Of a stretch of DNA of 64,000 nt, positions 52,085 to 61,273 are shown one piece after another. The notes below the pieces were generated by a model. That model was not told the origin of the DNA. It made no database searches and saw only the letters and a program-made list of their open reading frames with translations. The translations under genes were made by a program, and so were the position numbers. Source of the DNA: J054 sp965221985 (GTDB lineage Bacteria > Pseudomonadota > Gammaproteobacteria > Steroidobacterales > GCA-2729495); assembly GCA_965221985.1 (NCBI GenBank), contig OZ244928.1, positions 682,001 to 746,000 on the forward strand, read 5' to 3'. The number at the start of each line of letters is the position of its first letter. The stretch's first letter is position 1.

Positions 52085-52246
52085 ATAGTGGTTGTTTTGC
52101 GATTTGCCAGAACGCTTCAGCAGGAAACAGGCGAGGACAAGCTATGCCTGGCGGGCGGCGTGGCACTGAATTGTGTCGCCGACGGATGCATTCTGCGCGA
52201 AGGGCCATTTAAGAATATCTGGATTCAACCCGCAGCCGCCGAGGCA
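52085..52246 (+). pseudogene. Carbamoyltransferase (NodU/CmcH family) relic
   Basis: About 54 codons read as a carbamoyltransferase fragment: LRFARTLQQETGEDK, then LCLAGGVALNCVADGCILRE and GPFKNIWIQPAA, the strongly conserved ATP/carbamoyl site block of the C-terminal kinase-like domain. The usual GDAGGALG continuation is replaced by unrelated residues, and no start or upstream domain is present in frame. A few upstream residues in another frame (AAKFDHV near 52000-52020) may be the preceding RFD motif displaced by frameshifts. A whole enzyme would be about 550-600 residues, so this is a heavily deleted remnant. Confidence 0.7.
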
Positions 52247-52456
52247 TATCAGACCCCAACTGGTCGAGTAAGGTCCCAGTATTTCGGGATACTCTGACTC
52301 ATGTCCTGCCAACTAGAACAAGACAAGCCAACCTAGAACGGTTAGTGCTAGACAGAAGACTCCAAAAACTTTTTGTTTCCTAAGCAGCGACTAACCAACC
52401 TAAATTCGTAGTCAATAAATGACATCATAGCTAAGCGGCAATGATACAATTCTCGT
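52247..52456. other. Remainder of the decayed region between putA and the symporter
   Basis: The whole 743-base stretch 51714-52456 lacks an intact gene. Apart from the carbamoyltransferase relic, there are frames of 40-125 codons on both strands without a recognisable motif. One plus-strand frame runs stop-free from about 52230 to 52385 in a different phase from the relic and could be its shifted tail. The base composition is more AT-rich than in neighbouring genes, consistent with decay. The promoters for putA and the end of the symporter transcript must also lie here; none is obvious. Confidence 0.5.
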
Positions 52457-54229
52457 CTATTCCGGGCGCGCAAGCTTTGCTCCCGCTGGAATACGAATAT
52501 CATTAATCAAGGCCTGAATCGACGACGGTGGCGGGCTCTGTAGCCGAAAAAACACCCAGGCCAGAGAGAAATTCACCAGCATACCGATACTACCGATGCC
52601 CTCGGGGGAAATGCCAAAAAGCCAATTTTCCGCGCTATTCAACTCCGGACGCAAAAACTTGAAAAATACGATATAGCCACTGGTAAATATTAACCCGCCA
52701 CACATGCCGGCAACAGCGCCCAAGGTGTTCATACGCCGCGAAAAAATTCCCATAAAAATTGCTGGGAACAATGATGCGGCAGCCAAGCCGAATGCGAAGG
52801 CAACAACTTGAGCAACAAAGCCAGGCGGGTTTATCCCCAGATATCCGGCAATGCCGATAGCCGTGGCGGCGGACAAACGGGCAAACAGCAGTTCTTGTTT
52901 TTCGCTGATTTTCGGTAAGAAGGTTTTCTTCAATAAATCGTGACTGATTGAGGTGGATATCACCAGCAACAATCCCGCTGCAGTCGATAGCGCAGCAGCC
53001 AAACCGCCCGCAGCGACTAAGGCGATTACCCAGCTAGGCAGACTCGCGATTTCAGGGTTGGCCAGAACCATTATGTCGCGATCAACATAGACTTCATTAC
53101 GAACATCCGTCGGCTTATTGGCAAGTAGACGTTCGCCGCTACGGCCCTGTCCTGCCGAAAAACTCGGGCGTCCGTCAAAGGCGCTGCCGGGACCATACTG
53201 AATCACTCGATCCTGATTTTTATCCAGCCAAGCGATTAGGCCAATGGATTCCCAATTAGTGAACCAGGCGGGTACGCCTTCATAAGGCGCTGCATGTATC
53301 GTCTGCACCAAGTTAAGGCGTGCAAAAGCACCCACGGCAGGTGCCGTGGTATAGAGTAGCGCGATGAACAATAGGGCATACCCGGCCGACTTACGTGCGT
53401 CGGACACCTTAGGCACGGTAAAAAACCGCACAATTACATGCGGCAACCCAGCGGTACCGACCATTAATGCAAAGGTAATAGCGAAGATGTCAACGGTCGA
53501 TTTGCTGCCCTTTGTGTAAGGGCCAAAGCCGAGCTCCTGCAAGGTTTCATCCAATCGTTCCAATACTGCGAGACCGGACCCATCCAATGTCTCGGCCCCC
53601 AAACCGATCTGGGGTATGGGGTGTCCCGTGATTAAAAATGAAATGAAAATCGCCGGAACTAGATAGGCAAATATCAGTACACAGTATTGCGCGACTTGTG
53701 TGTAGGTGATGCCTTTCATACCGCCTAGTACGGCATAGGCAAAAACCACTGCCATCCCAATTAGGACACCAAAATTAATGTCTACCTCTAGGAAACGGGA
53801 AAATACAATACCGACGCCGCGCATTTGACCCGCGACATAGGTAAAGGAAACAAAAATCAAACACAGTACCGCCACTACGCGCGCAAGGCGTGAGTAGTAG
53901 CGTTCCCCAATAAAGTCGGGCACCGTGAACTGGCCAAATTTACGCAGATAGGGTGCAAGCAACAACGCTAATAGAACATAGCCGCCCGTCCAGCCCAACA
54001 AATAGACGGAACCGTCATATCCCATGAATGCGATGATGCCGGCCATGGAAATAAATGACGCGGCACTCATCCAGTCGGCAGCCGTCGCCATGCCATTGGC
54101 GATGGGGTGGACGCCGCCACCGGCCACATAAAAATCCTTCGTCGAAGATGCACGCGACCAAATAGCAATGCCGATGTACAGGCAAAAACTCAAGCCCACG
54201 AATAAATAGGTGAGTACCTGAATGCTCAT
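52457..54229 (-). CDS. Sodium:solute symporter (SSS family, VC_2705-like)
   Basis: This 590-residue inner-membrane symporter has about 13-14 helices. It has SSS-family features: FYVAGGGVHPIANGMATAADWMSAASF, GGMKGITYTQVAQY and GLAAALSTAAGLLLVISTSISHD. A sizeable soluble insert (about 325-395) sits between helices, as in the VC_2705 subgroup. That subgroup is always paired with a DUF4212 small subunit, encoded here immediately upstream with a 4-base overlap. Acetate or another short-chain monocarboxylate driven by Na+ is the usual guess, not proven. Confidence 0.9.
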   Translation of the reverse strand: MSIQVLTYLFVGLSFCLYIGIAIWSRASSTKDFYVAGGGVHPIANGMATAADWMSAASFISMAGIIAFMGYDGSVYLLGWTGGYVLLALLLAPYLRKFGQFTVPDFIGERYYSRLARVVAVLCLIFVSFTYVAGQMRGVGIVFSRFLEVDINFGVLIGMAVVFAYAVLGGMKGITYTQVAQYCVLIFAYLVPAIFISFLITGHPIPQIGLGAETLDGSGLAVLERLDETLQELGFGPYTKGSKSTVDIFAITFALMVGTAGLPHVIVRFFTVPKVSDARKSAGYALLFIALLYTTAPAVGAFARLNLVQTIHAAPYEGVPAWFTNWESIGLIAWLDKNQDRVIQYGPGSAFDGRPSFSAGQGRSGERLLANKPTDVRNEVYVDRDIMVLANPEIASLPSWVIALVAAGGLAAALSTAAGLLLVISTSISHDLLKKTFLPKISEKQELLFARLSAATAIGIAGYLGINPPGFVAQVVAFAFGLAAASLFPAIFMGIFSRRMNTLGAVAGMCGGLIFTSGYIVFFKFLRPELNSAENWLFGISPEGIGSIGMLVNFSLAWVFFRLQSPPPSSIQALINDIRIPAGAKLARPE

Positions 54230-54600
54230 AAATCTGGAGGCTCGTCATCGTCGACACCAAAGTAACGATCAATACGCCGTGCTAACCACACATAGACAAA
54301 GATCAGCGCAACGAAAACATAGATGGCACCTTGCTGGGCCCACCAGAAACCCAGCTTAAAACCAAAGAAGGAAATTCGGTTCAATGGCTCTACGAGCAAG
54401 ATGCCAAATCCGAAAGAGACAGCGAACCAAATCAACAGCAAACCTGAAACCAGGCGTAGGTTGGCGCGCCAATAATCTTTGACCGTGTTTTCGCTAACAA
54501 TTTCCCCAACATGCTCGCCAGGTCGAGGGCTATTGTCTTCGGTGTGAGGCGAGCTCGATTGCGTCACAATGGGTTTGTCCAGGTTCATGGTTTCGATCAA
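54226..54600 (-). CDS. DUF4212 small subunit of the SSS symporter
   Basis: This 124-residue protein has a disordered N-terminus followed by two membrane helices. The DUF4212 signature is clear: YWRANLRLVSGLLLIWFAVSFGFGILLVEPLN, then GFKLGFWWAQQGAIYVFVALIFVYVWL. It is the obligate small partner of VC_2705-type symporters. The stop overlaps the symporter start (ATGA). ATG 54600 or ATG 54588 may be the true start. Confidence 0.92.
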   Translation of the reverse strand: MIETMNLDKPIVTQSSSPHTEDNSPRPGEHVGEIVSENTVKDYWRANLRLVSGLLLIWFAVSFGFGILLVEPLNRISFFGFKLGFWWAQQGAIYVFVALIFVYVWLARRIDRYFGVDDDEPPDL

Positions 54601-54659
54601 TCAAGACATTCGACTCTAGCCCGGCAAGTAACAGCCATGCAAATTTGGTGCCATGAAAA

Positions 54660-54677
54660 TACCGCCTAATGGCGGCC
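54660..54677 (-). terminator. Possible weak terminator downstream of the lipoprotein hydrolase gene
   Basis: On the minus strand CCGCC and GGCGG form a short stem with a four-base loop, followed by TATTTTC. It would end transcripts of the AraC-hydrolase pair after the transposase relic. The stem is short, so confidence is low. Confidence 0.35.
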
Positions 54678-54684
54678 TTACGCC

Positions 54685-54840
54685 TTAAACAGTGCCATCA
54701 ACTCTCTGGGAAAAATCAGGTTGCGAAACCTGTTTTGCAAAGACAGCGGGTGGATGAAAGTTTAGTGAGCTGCGTGGACTGGCTTCGTTGTAGTGTTTCC
54801 TTCATTAAGCGATGATGTGTCGTACTTGGATCAGTGACTT
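54685..54840 (-). pseudogene. IS3-family transposase C-terminal relic
   Basis: On the minus strand the frame reads LIQVRHIIA, two stops, then RKHYNEASPRSSLNFHPPAVFAKQ. This matches the end of IS3-family OrfB integrases (ARxxIxxWRxxYNExRPHSSLGxxTPxxFA). The two in-frame stops replace the residues before the conserved W/R, and His of RPHSSL has become Arg. Only about 50 codons remain, ending with a stop at 54685. No terminal repeats or target duplication could be identified. Confidence 0.7.
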
Positions 54841-54874
54841 GAGCTTCGGACGCACGGCTATCGACCAACAGAAA

Positions 54875-55855
54875 TCACTCCACGAATTTTAGTTGCTCGT
54901 CCAGGAATTCAATAGCCAGCTTGGCTAGCCCTAGCTGAACATGGTCGCGATCGACGTCTATTTCTCGACCGCATAAGTCGAACTGTTCGATGAAGTAGTC
55001 GGCAATCTGTCCCGCCAAGCCGCATTTCAGAAATACGAAGTGACCACCCTTGGGAATCATGATCAATTCCGCATGGGGGATGGCGCGGGCATAGTGGCGC
55101 GCATGCTGGTCGGGAATCAGCAGCTCATCGTCCTCGGCCGCTATGATTCGCACCGGAACACCGATACCAGATAAACCTTTGTCGCTCATTCCGGGGCCGA
55201 GAGCTGGTGCCAGCGCTAATACTGCCGATAGGCGCGAATCTTTATAGCTGCGCCGAGCTCCCGAAAAATCAACGGCTACGTTCTCGGCCAAGTCACAGTC
55301 TGGGCCTCTTTTTTCGCTTTGGCAGTACTCCGACATCAACTGCGGATCATAAACACCCCCGGCCAAAGAGATTGCGGTATGCCCGCCGGCTGAAAAGCCG
55401 ATTACAGAGATGAACCTTGAATCAATAAACTGACTCCATTTCGGGGAATCCAAGATATGCGTGAGCAGAAAACTAATATCTAGCGGCCGATCCCACACCC
55501 GAAGTAGCCCTTCAGGTGATTGATCCTTTCTGGTGTCGCCGGGATGATTGAGGCCGGCGACCGCATAGCCATTCGCGACCAATGCACTGCTAAGCCAGCG
55601 GTGATCGCTGTAATGCCCGCCGGTACCGTGACTGATCAATACTAAAGGTGAAGTTTTCTTGCCTTTTGGCAGCCAGACCTCAAATTCAATACTCCGGTCT
55701 CTTTGAACATCAACCGCGGTGGCAGTGTCTGCGTCGGATCCAACACAGGAAATCAGAAATACCAACATCATGAACGACAACCAGAATCCGTTAACGGCAT
55801 ACCAATTAATGCCTTTGACACCTCCATTTTCTTTTTTCACCTTATCGGCACCCAA
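54875..55855 (-). CDS. Alpha/beta-hydrolase lipoprotein (dienelactone hydrolase / PAF-acetylhydrolase-like)
   Basis: This 326-residue protein has a hydrophobic N-terminal segment ending LISC (Cys37), a good lipobox after an unusually long n-region, so the mature protein is probably a lipoprotein. The alpha/beta-hydrolase core has the oxyanion loop SHGTGGHYSDHRWLS, nucleophile Ser155 in IGFSAGGHT, an acidic residue in AAEDDELLIP and His in KGGHFVFLK. The enzyme likely hydrolyses esters. The start ATG at 55855 overlaps the end of the AraC gene by 19 bases, so translation is coupled. The substrate is unknown. Confidence 0.82.
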   Translation of the reverse strand: MGADKVKKENGGVKGINWYAVNGFWLSFMMLVFLISCVGSDADTATAVDVQRDRSIEFEVWLPKGKKTSPLVLISHGTGGHYSDHRWLSSALVANGYAVAGLNHPGDTRKDQSPEGLLRVWDRPLDISFLLTHILDSPKWSQFIDSRFISVIGFSAGGHTAISLAGGVYDPQLMSEYCQSEKRGPDCDLAENVAVDFSGARRSYKDSRLSAVLALAPALGPGMSDKGLSGIGVPVRIIAAEDDELLIPDQHARHYARAIPHAELIMIPKGGHFVFLKCGLAGQIADYFIEQFDLCGREIDVDRDHVQLGLAKLAIEFLDEQLKFVE

Positions 55856-56667
55856 ATTTCTAGTCCGCCCTCACCAGTCTCCGAGTCGAACGAGCTGGAG
55901 TAGCGTTCAAAAAACGGCGCATCGATGGCTTGTCGCCCAAGTCTCCGCAGACCTTGGCTCCATATGGCAGCGTGTGTGCTCCTGACTTGTGAAATATGCG
56001 CGCGGTGTAAAAATACTGCGTAAGTCTGGGGCTGAATGCGCAGTCGCGTCAGATCATCACTTACCGAATTGAAATCAGGAACCTGAAACGCGCACAGGTA
56101 TGAGTAGTTGCTGCCATCGTGAGCATGACTGTAAACGCCAAAGGTCTCATTACCCGATACTTGGCCGAGTTGTCGGAATCTCGGCGAAAACTCTTGCCAC
56201 TGCCCAGGTATTTCCGCGTTTTCTGCCGCGGAATAGCTTTTCGATAACCCCGCTAGTAATAGTTCATCACTCTGTGTTATTTCCGGTTCAGGCAAATTGA
56301 CTGCCAAGCCTAAGCCCGTTTTTTGCGCCGGCAATAGCGGGAGATTCTCTACGTCACCCTGCCGCCGCACAGATTCCGGGGTAACACCAAACAAGTCCTT
56401 AAAAGCGCGCGAAAACGCCTCGTGAGAGCTATAGCCCAAGGACAAGGCCAAATCCAAAATGTCGTTCTTGCCTGAGGCAAGAGCTCGAGCCGCCTGGGAC
56501 AAGCGCCTGTAGCGAAGATAGCGTGTTAACGGTAGGCCAGTTACGTCAGCAAAAGCTCGGCTCAAGTAGAAACGTGAGACACCCGCGACCCGCGCCACAT
56601 CATCCAGAGACACTGCTTGCTCGTAATGGCTTTCGATATACCAAATTGCTTTCTCTACCGGTCCCAT
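55837..56667 (-). CDS. AraC-family regulator with GyrI-like effector domain
   Basis: This 276-residue protein has an N-terminal AraC-type double helix-turn-helix (about 5-105: SLDDVARVAGVSRFYLSRAFADVTG and ILDLALSLGYSSHEAFSRAFKDLFGVTP), followed by a GyrI/Rob-type ligand-binding domain (about 135-275) ending in GGLEIWVPIR. The order HTH-then-GyrI resembles Rob/SoxS-like multidrug-responsive regulators. It is cotranscribed with the lipoprotein hydrolase it overlaps and may control that gene and itself; the ABC export cassette lies just upstream on the same strand. Confidence 0.9.
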   Translation of the reverse strand: MGPVEKAIWYIESHYEQAVSLDDVARVAGVSRFYLSRAFADVTGLPLTRYLRYRRLSQAARALASGKNDILDLALSLGYSSHEAFSRAFKDLFGVTPESVRRQGDVENLPLLPAQKTGLGLAVNLPEPEITQSDELLLAGLSKSYSAAENAEIPGQWQEFSPRFRQLGQVSGNETFGVYSHAHDGSNYSYLCAFQVPDFNSVSDDLTRLRIQPQTYAVFLHRAHISQVRSTHAAIWSQGLRRLGRQAIDAPFFERYSSSFDSETGEGGLEIWVPIR

Positions 56668-56959
56668 CGGGCGTCAACCGTGTCAAACTTAGTCAAAATA
56701 ATACTTTGGATCGAGAATGCACATTTGATCAATCTTGCGCTAAGGGGACAGCCGACCCAACTCCTGGGCGGATGTTAATGTTCGCGCGAAGTTGTCGTCG
56801 CCGAAGTAGATTATCGCTATAGGCCGATTATTCACACGCCGTGAAGAATCGAATTGCCGATACCGCTGCATTAGAACCCACGCCTTGATGCGGAGATTCA
56901 TACCCGATTCTATAACCGGCAATCAGTGTTGTTCGGAACCGATCCTCGCTTGATTGCAA

Positions 56960-58171
56960 CTAACCCCGTGTTGCGATTCGCACGCCATTATCGACTCGAT
57001 CACCCGGATGCAGCACGATGCGATCACCGACTGCAAGGCCATCGAGAATCTCGGCGTCAAGTCCATTGCGGCGACCAATCTTGAGCAACCGTTTTTCCGC
57101 GCGCCCGTTCGACTCGACAAATACTGCCCACTGCTGACCGTCACGAAACATCGCAGTCAACGGCAGTTTGATCACATCAACGCCTTCCCACAGGACAATC
57201 CGAATATCAACCTGATAACCGTGACCCAAGCGCGCCCAAGTCTCACGTGGACTCACCAGATCCACAATGACGTTGACACGCTGTTCTTCAATCCCCAAGG
57301 CAGAAATCTTGGTAAAGCCAAACGGCTCAACCCGGCGAACGCGCCCCGCAACAGCTTCGCTCCCGCCCCAACCTTCAATAATCACGCGTTGCCCAGGCGT
57401 TACTTTCACGGCGTCGACAGACAACAGATCAACGACGATTTCTAAGTCACGCGCATCACCGATCTCAATCAGCGGCTGGCCGGCGATGACCACGCCTTCG
57501 TTCTCATTAATTACGCGCAGAATTACACCGTCAATCGGTGCTGTGATCGGTACGCATTCACAGTCCTGCCGTGTTGGGCGATCTTGCTCCGCGGGCGATA
57601 AAAGCTCTGCTCGAGCGCGCTCCAATTCAAAATTGCGGACTTGCAAACCGGCGAGTTTTGTCGCGTAGGCGGCTTTGGTCGTCTTGTGCTTGCGTTCGGC
57701 CTCATCCAAAGCCTGTCGCGAAATGCTGTTATTGATTATCAGTTCGCGCGCCCGGTCCAATTCAGCGCGGGCAAATTCCAACTCGGCGTTGGCTTGATCT
57801 ACTTCCGCCTGCGCCAAAATTCTTGCCGATTCTGCCGCTCGTACCGCGGCTTGTGCTTGTGCCTCACTACGCAAATCAAGAAATGTCGGATCAACCGGTT
57901 CGATTTCGGCGACCACCGTTTCGCCCGCGATGACCTCGTCGCCAGCTTCTGACTCGATCCGTAGCATCCGTCCCGCCACCGGGGCTGACAACATGAATGC
58001 GTCGCGGACTCGCGTCTCGCCTTCATCATCAACGGTCACTAGTAAATTACCGCGACTGACCGACAACAAATCGACCGGCACACTTTGCGGCCGAAATGCA
58101 GCGATCAAGCCGAGTATGACCGCGCCACCAAGAATCGCCCACAGCAATAGCCGGCGTTGACTAGCTTTCAT
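56960..58171 (-). CDS. HlyD-family periplasmic adaptor (membrane fusion protein)
   Basis: This 403-residue adaptor has one N-terminal anchor helix (about 8-26), a first lipoyl-like half (GRMLRIESEAGDEVIAGETVVAEI), and a long alpha-helical hairpin (about 85-185, rich in Ala, Glu and Arg). A second lipoyl half (ITAPIDGVILRVINENEGVVIAGQPLIEI) and beta-barrel follow, with a C-terminal membrane-proximal domain. It should link the FtsX-type ABC transporter encoded just upstream to an outer-membrane channel encoded elsewhere. The start ATG is six bases after the permease stop. Confidence 0.9.
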   Translation of the reverse strand: MKASQRRLLLWAILGGAVILGLIAAFRPQSVPVDLLSVSRGNLLVTVDDEGETRVRDAFMLSAPVAGRMLRIESEAGDEVIAGETVVAEIEPVDPTFLDLRSEAQAQAAVRAAESARILAQAEVDQANAELEFARAELDRARELIINNSISRQALDEAERKHKTTKAAYATKLAGLQVRNFELERARAELLSPAEQDRPTRQDCECVPITAPIDGVILRVINENEGVVIAGQPLIEIGDARDLEIVVDLLSVDAVKVTPGQRVIIEGWGGSEAVAGRVRRVEPFGFTKISALGIEEQRVNVIVDLVSPRETWARLGHGYQVDIRIVLWEGVDVIKLPLTAMFRDGQQWAVFVESNGRAEKRLLKIGRRNGLDAEILDGLAVGDRIVLHPGDRVDNGVRIATRG

Positions 58172-58177
58172 TCCAAA

Positions 58178-60544
58178 CTACTCTCGGGTTTTCAATACGG
58201 CAATCAAATCAAGCTCATCCAAGCGCCGGCGAATAAATGCCGCGGATACAGCGGTCGACGCCAAAGCTAAAAGCATCGCTATACCATAGGTTGAAGATTC
58301 GATCACCAGAGGCACACGAAATAGCTCGGTCTCAAATCCAGCGGTCATCACAGCGGCAAGCCCGAGACCGACAAGGCAACCGACCGGCAATGCGAGTATG
58401 ACTAAAAATGTCACCTCGGACAGCAAAATATAGGCGATCTCCAATCGGGTCAGGCCCAAGACGCGCAGTGTCGCCAAATCTCTACCACGCTCCGACAGAG
58501 AAATACGTGCGCTGTTGTAAATAACACCAAAACCCAGCGCAAAGGCGAAAACGGAAAAAAAGGAAACGAATATCAACAATGTCTCTGCCATGGTTTCATA
58601 AAAGGTATCAATTGCGGCCTGCTTAACCATGACGGCGGAGACTTTAGGCATGCTCTTGAGCGCCTTATAAAGCTCAGCTTGTTGCAGCGGATCAACAAGC
58701 AGATTCGCGTACTCCAAACTTGGCCGGTCGAGCATGAGGCGATTTAAAGTATCGAAATGCATATAGGCCGGCATACCGATATAAGTTTCGTAAGTCTGCA
58801 CGACCGGTACTGATACGCTTGGTCGGCGCCCCTCCAATACTTCGATGTCGACCATATCGCCGATACCAAGCGCAAGTTTCTCTGCAAGCTTGGTGGACAT
58901 CACTAAGCCGTCGGCGGGTACTTTAAGTGCATGCCCGCTGACGTCGTAGACGAGTTGTAATCGGTCATCCGGCCGCACACCCTGCACTGCGCCGCGATGC
59001 CGGCGTGGCCCGGCATGCAAATCCGCGCTAAGGATGCGCGATGACTCGACCGACAACACACCCGGTAGACGCGCGAATTCGTGAATTGCGCTATCAGACT
59101 GCGGTTCGAGCAACCCGACCATCAGATCCTGACGCTGGCCTTCGACGAAATAGACACGCACCAAATGGTTAATCGAGTCACTCCATTGCATCGACATGAT
59201 CACAACGCCAACCGACAATGCGACAGCCAAAATCGTTAAGCCCGAACGAATGGGCGTCCGCGCCAGATGCCGCATGACGATGCGGGTTGGCTGGTCCAAG
59301 AAATCTGTCAAGCGCGAGCCGCCGATGCTGGAGCGACGGTAAACTGGGGGCGCGGGAGGACGCATTGCTTCGGCCGGCGGGAGTTTAGCCGCCCGCCGCG
59401 CGACACTGAGTGTACCGGCAATGGCGGCCGCTAAACTGATGCCGGCCGCGAGTAAAAACACGGCAATTTTCGGCTGATAGATCAGCAATGGGAACCGATA
59501 AAAGTTGGTGTAAAGCTCGGTAGCAATACGTCCAAAAAATGCGCCGACCGCCCAACCAAGCACAATGCCAAATAGAGTCATGGCGGCGACCAACTTGCAA
59601 TAATGAATCATGACTTCCGCATCCGTATAGCCAAATGCTTTCATCAGTCCAATTTCACTGCGTTCGGTCGACACTAGGCGACCTAATACCATGTTGGCCA
59701 AGAATGCCGCGACGGCTAAAAAAATTGCCGGCATAATTTTGGCCATCGTCTCTATCTGCCTGATCTCGTTCATTAAGAACCAATTCGAGATTTGATCTTC
59801 GCGTGCAATGGCACCCACTCCGCCGTAGCGCTCGAGCAAGGCATCTAGTCGCTGAATCACGGACTCTGGCGATACACCTCGCAACAGCGTCAGGGAGATA
59901 TCGTTAAATGCGCCATCCAAATCGTAGGCCGCCGCCAATGCTTCACGGCCCATCCACAAAATGCCGAAGCGTTGATCATCTGGCATCAACGCCCCCGGCC
60001 CGATGGCATAGACATGCTCCGGCGACAGGGCGATACCAACCACTCGAAGTTGTCGCTTCTTGCCGTTCATCAGTGCCTGCAGCTCGTCACCCGGTTGCAA
60101 GTCGTGAGCCTCGGCGAACGGCTCATTGAGAACCACTTCATCCGGATATCCAGACTGAACGAAGCGGCCGCTACGCAGCGCAAGTTTGTTCAAATGCGGC
60201 TCGCCGTTTTCCGGAATCGATAAGAGTTTTCCTATCACGGGCTCTTCGAATCCGTTGACATCCAATATGGCTAGCCGCGTAATCCGCGTTTGCACGGTTT
60301 GCACGCCTGGTATTTGCCCGATCCTGTCTACCAGACGTTCCGGCGCTCGTTTCACCGCGGCGAAAACCTCGGCAAAGTTATAACGGTCATAGTAGGCATT
60401 AGCGGTGATCTGCAAAGAATCCAGGACCGACAAAGACATCACCAATACGCCAACGCCCGAGGCCACGACCAAGCCGATCGCCACAACCTGCCCGCGCATC
60501 TTGTTCAGATCACGAAACAATTTGCGATTAATGGCCCGGAGCAT
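58178..60544 (-). CDS. FtsX-like ABC transporter permease (double-module)
   Basis: This 788-residue inner-membrane protein has one N-terminal helix (about 18-38) with a large periplasmic domain, three helices (about 268-380), a second periplasmic domain and three more helices near the C-terminus (about 660-780). This is the two-times-FtsX architecture of larger ABC3-type exporters. RFVQSGYPDEVVLNE and RDLATLRVLGLTRLEIAYILLSEV are typical. Together with the downstream adaptor and upstream ATPase it should form a mechanotransmission-type exporter for a lipid, peptide or drug. Confidence 0.9.
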   Translation of the reverse strand: MLRAINRKLFRDLNKMRGQVVAIGLVVASGVGVLVMSLSVLDSLQITANAYYDRYNFAEVFAAVKRAPERLVDRIGQIPGVQTVQTRITRLAILDVNGFEEPVIGKLLSIPENGEPHLNKLALRSGRFVQSGYPDEVVLNEPFAEAHDLQPGDELQALMNGKKRQLRVVGIALSPEHVYAIGPGALMPDDQRFGILWMGREALAAAYDLDGAFNDISLTLLRGVSPESVIQRLDALLERYGGVGAIAREDQISNWFLMNEIRQIETMAKIMPAIFLAVAAFLANMVLGRLVSTERSEIGLMKAFGYTDAEVMIHYCKLVAAMTLFGIVLGWAVGAFFGRIATELYTNFYRFPLLIYQPKIAVFLLAAGISLAAAIAGTLSVARRAAKLPPAEAMRPPAPPVYRRSSIGGSRLTDFLDQPTRIVMRHLARTPIRSGLTILAVALSVGVVIMSMQWSDSINHLVRVYFVEGQRQDLMVGLLEPQSDSAIHEFARLPGVLSVESSRILSADLHAGPRRHRGAVQGVRPDDRLQLVYDVSGHALKVPADGLVMSTKLAEKLALGIGDMVDIEVLEGRRPSVSVPVVQTYETYIGMPAYMHFDTLNRLMLDRPSLEYANLLVDPLQQAELYKALKSMPKVSAVMVKQAAIDTFYETMAETLLIFVSFFSVFAFALGFGVIYNSARISLSERGRDLATLRVLGLTRLEIAYILLSEVTFLVILALPVGCLVGLGLAAVMTAGFETELFRVPLVIESSTYGIAMLLALASTAVSAAFIRRRLDELDLIAVLKTRE

Positions 60545-60550
60545 CAGCCG

Positions 60551-61273
60551 TTACCAACTTAGGTCCCGCGGATCGATGCGCCGCTCATTGCTAGACACCT
60601 CGGCAATTTGACCATCCGCCATCCGAATCACCCGGTCAGCCATCTCAGCGATCACTGCGTTGTGGGTAATAACCGCTGTAGTCGTACCGAGATCGCGGTT
60701 CACTGCCTCCAAGGCTTCCAAAACGACTATGCCGGTACGACTATCCAAAGCGCCGGTGGGCTCATCGCAGAGCAATACGTCTGGTTGCTTCGCAATAGCA
60801 CGGGCAATGGCAACCCGCTGTTGCTCGCCGCCGGAGAGCTGCGCCGGAAAATGATCTAAGCGATCCTCCAGCCCAACCAACTCGAGCGCAGCGACGGGGT
60901 CCATCGGATGCTCGGCAATTTCCGTGACCAATGAAACGTTTTCACGCGCCGTGAGACTTGGAACTAGATTATAGAATTGAAAAACAAATCCAACATGAGC
61001 ACGCCGAAACCGCGTGAGCTCGCCAACAGTCGCCTGCGTTAGATCATGATCTCGAAAATTCAGGCTGCCGGCGGTTGGAACATCTAAGCCGCCGACAATG
61101 TTCAGCAAAGTCGACTTGCCGCTGCCAGATGCACCAAGCAGGACCACAAATTCGCCCGCGTAGAGATCAATGTCAACGCCACGCAAAGCATGCACTTCTA
61201 CGTCGCCCGTATGATAAACCTTGGTTATGCCTCGCGCGCTCAGCGCAATGTCGGCAACAGTGCTGTGCATCAA
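60551..61273 (-). CDS. ABC transporter ATP-binding protein (LolD/MacB-like)
   Basis: This 240-residue nucleotide-binding subunit has Walker A GASGSGKST, Q-loop FQFYNLVPSLTARENV, signature LSGGEQQRVAIARAIA, Walker B LLCDEPTGALD and the switch His in VITHN. It is of the class that energises FtsX-type exporters. Two adjacent ATG codons open the frame. Spacing to the permease is six bases and to the next gene again six, so ATPase-permease-adaptor is one operon. The 289 bases upstream, to glmS, contain no gene and should hold the promoter. Confidence 0.93.
   Translation of the reverse strand: MMHSTVADIALSARGITKVYHTGDVEVHALRGVDIDLYAGEFVVLLGASGSGKSTLLNIVGGLDVPTAGSLNFRDHDLTQATVGELTRFRRAHVGFVFQFYNLVPSLTARENVSLVTEIAEHPMDPVAALELVGLEDRLDHFPAQLSGGEQQRVAIARAIAKQPDVLLCDEPTGALDSRTGIVVLEALEAVNRDLGTTTAVITHNAVIAEMADRVIRMADGQIAEVSSNERRIDPRDLSW

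Noticed and set aside
52230..52385. Stop-free plus-strand frame (…VFRDTLTHVLPTRT…) after the carbamoyltransferase relic
   Set aside because: No confident family match; could be the frame-shifted tail of the relic or chance.
56740..56922. A 60-codon minus-strand frame between the AraC and HlyD genes (…IAIIYFGDDNFARTL…)
   Set aside because: Protein-like in places but no family recognised, no clear ribosome-binding site, and short; left unannotated.
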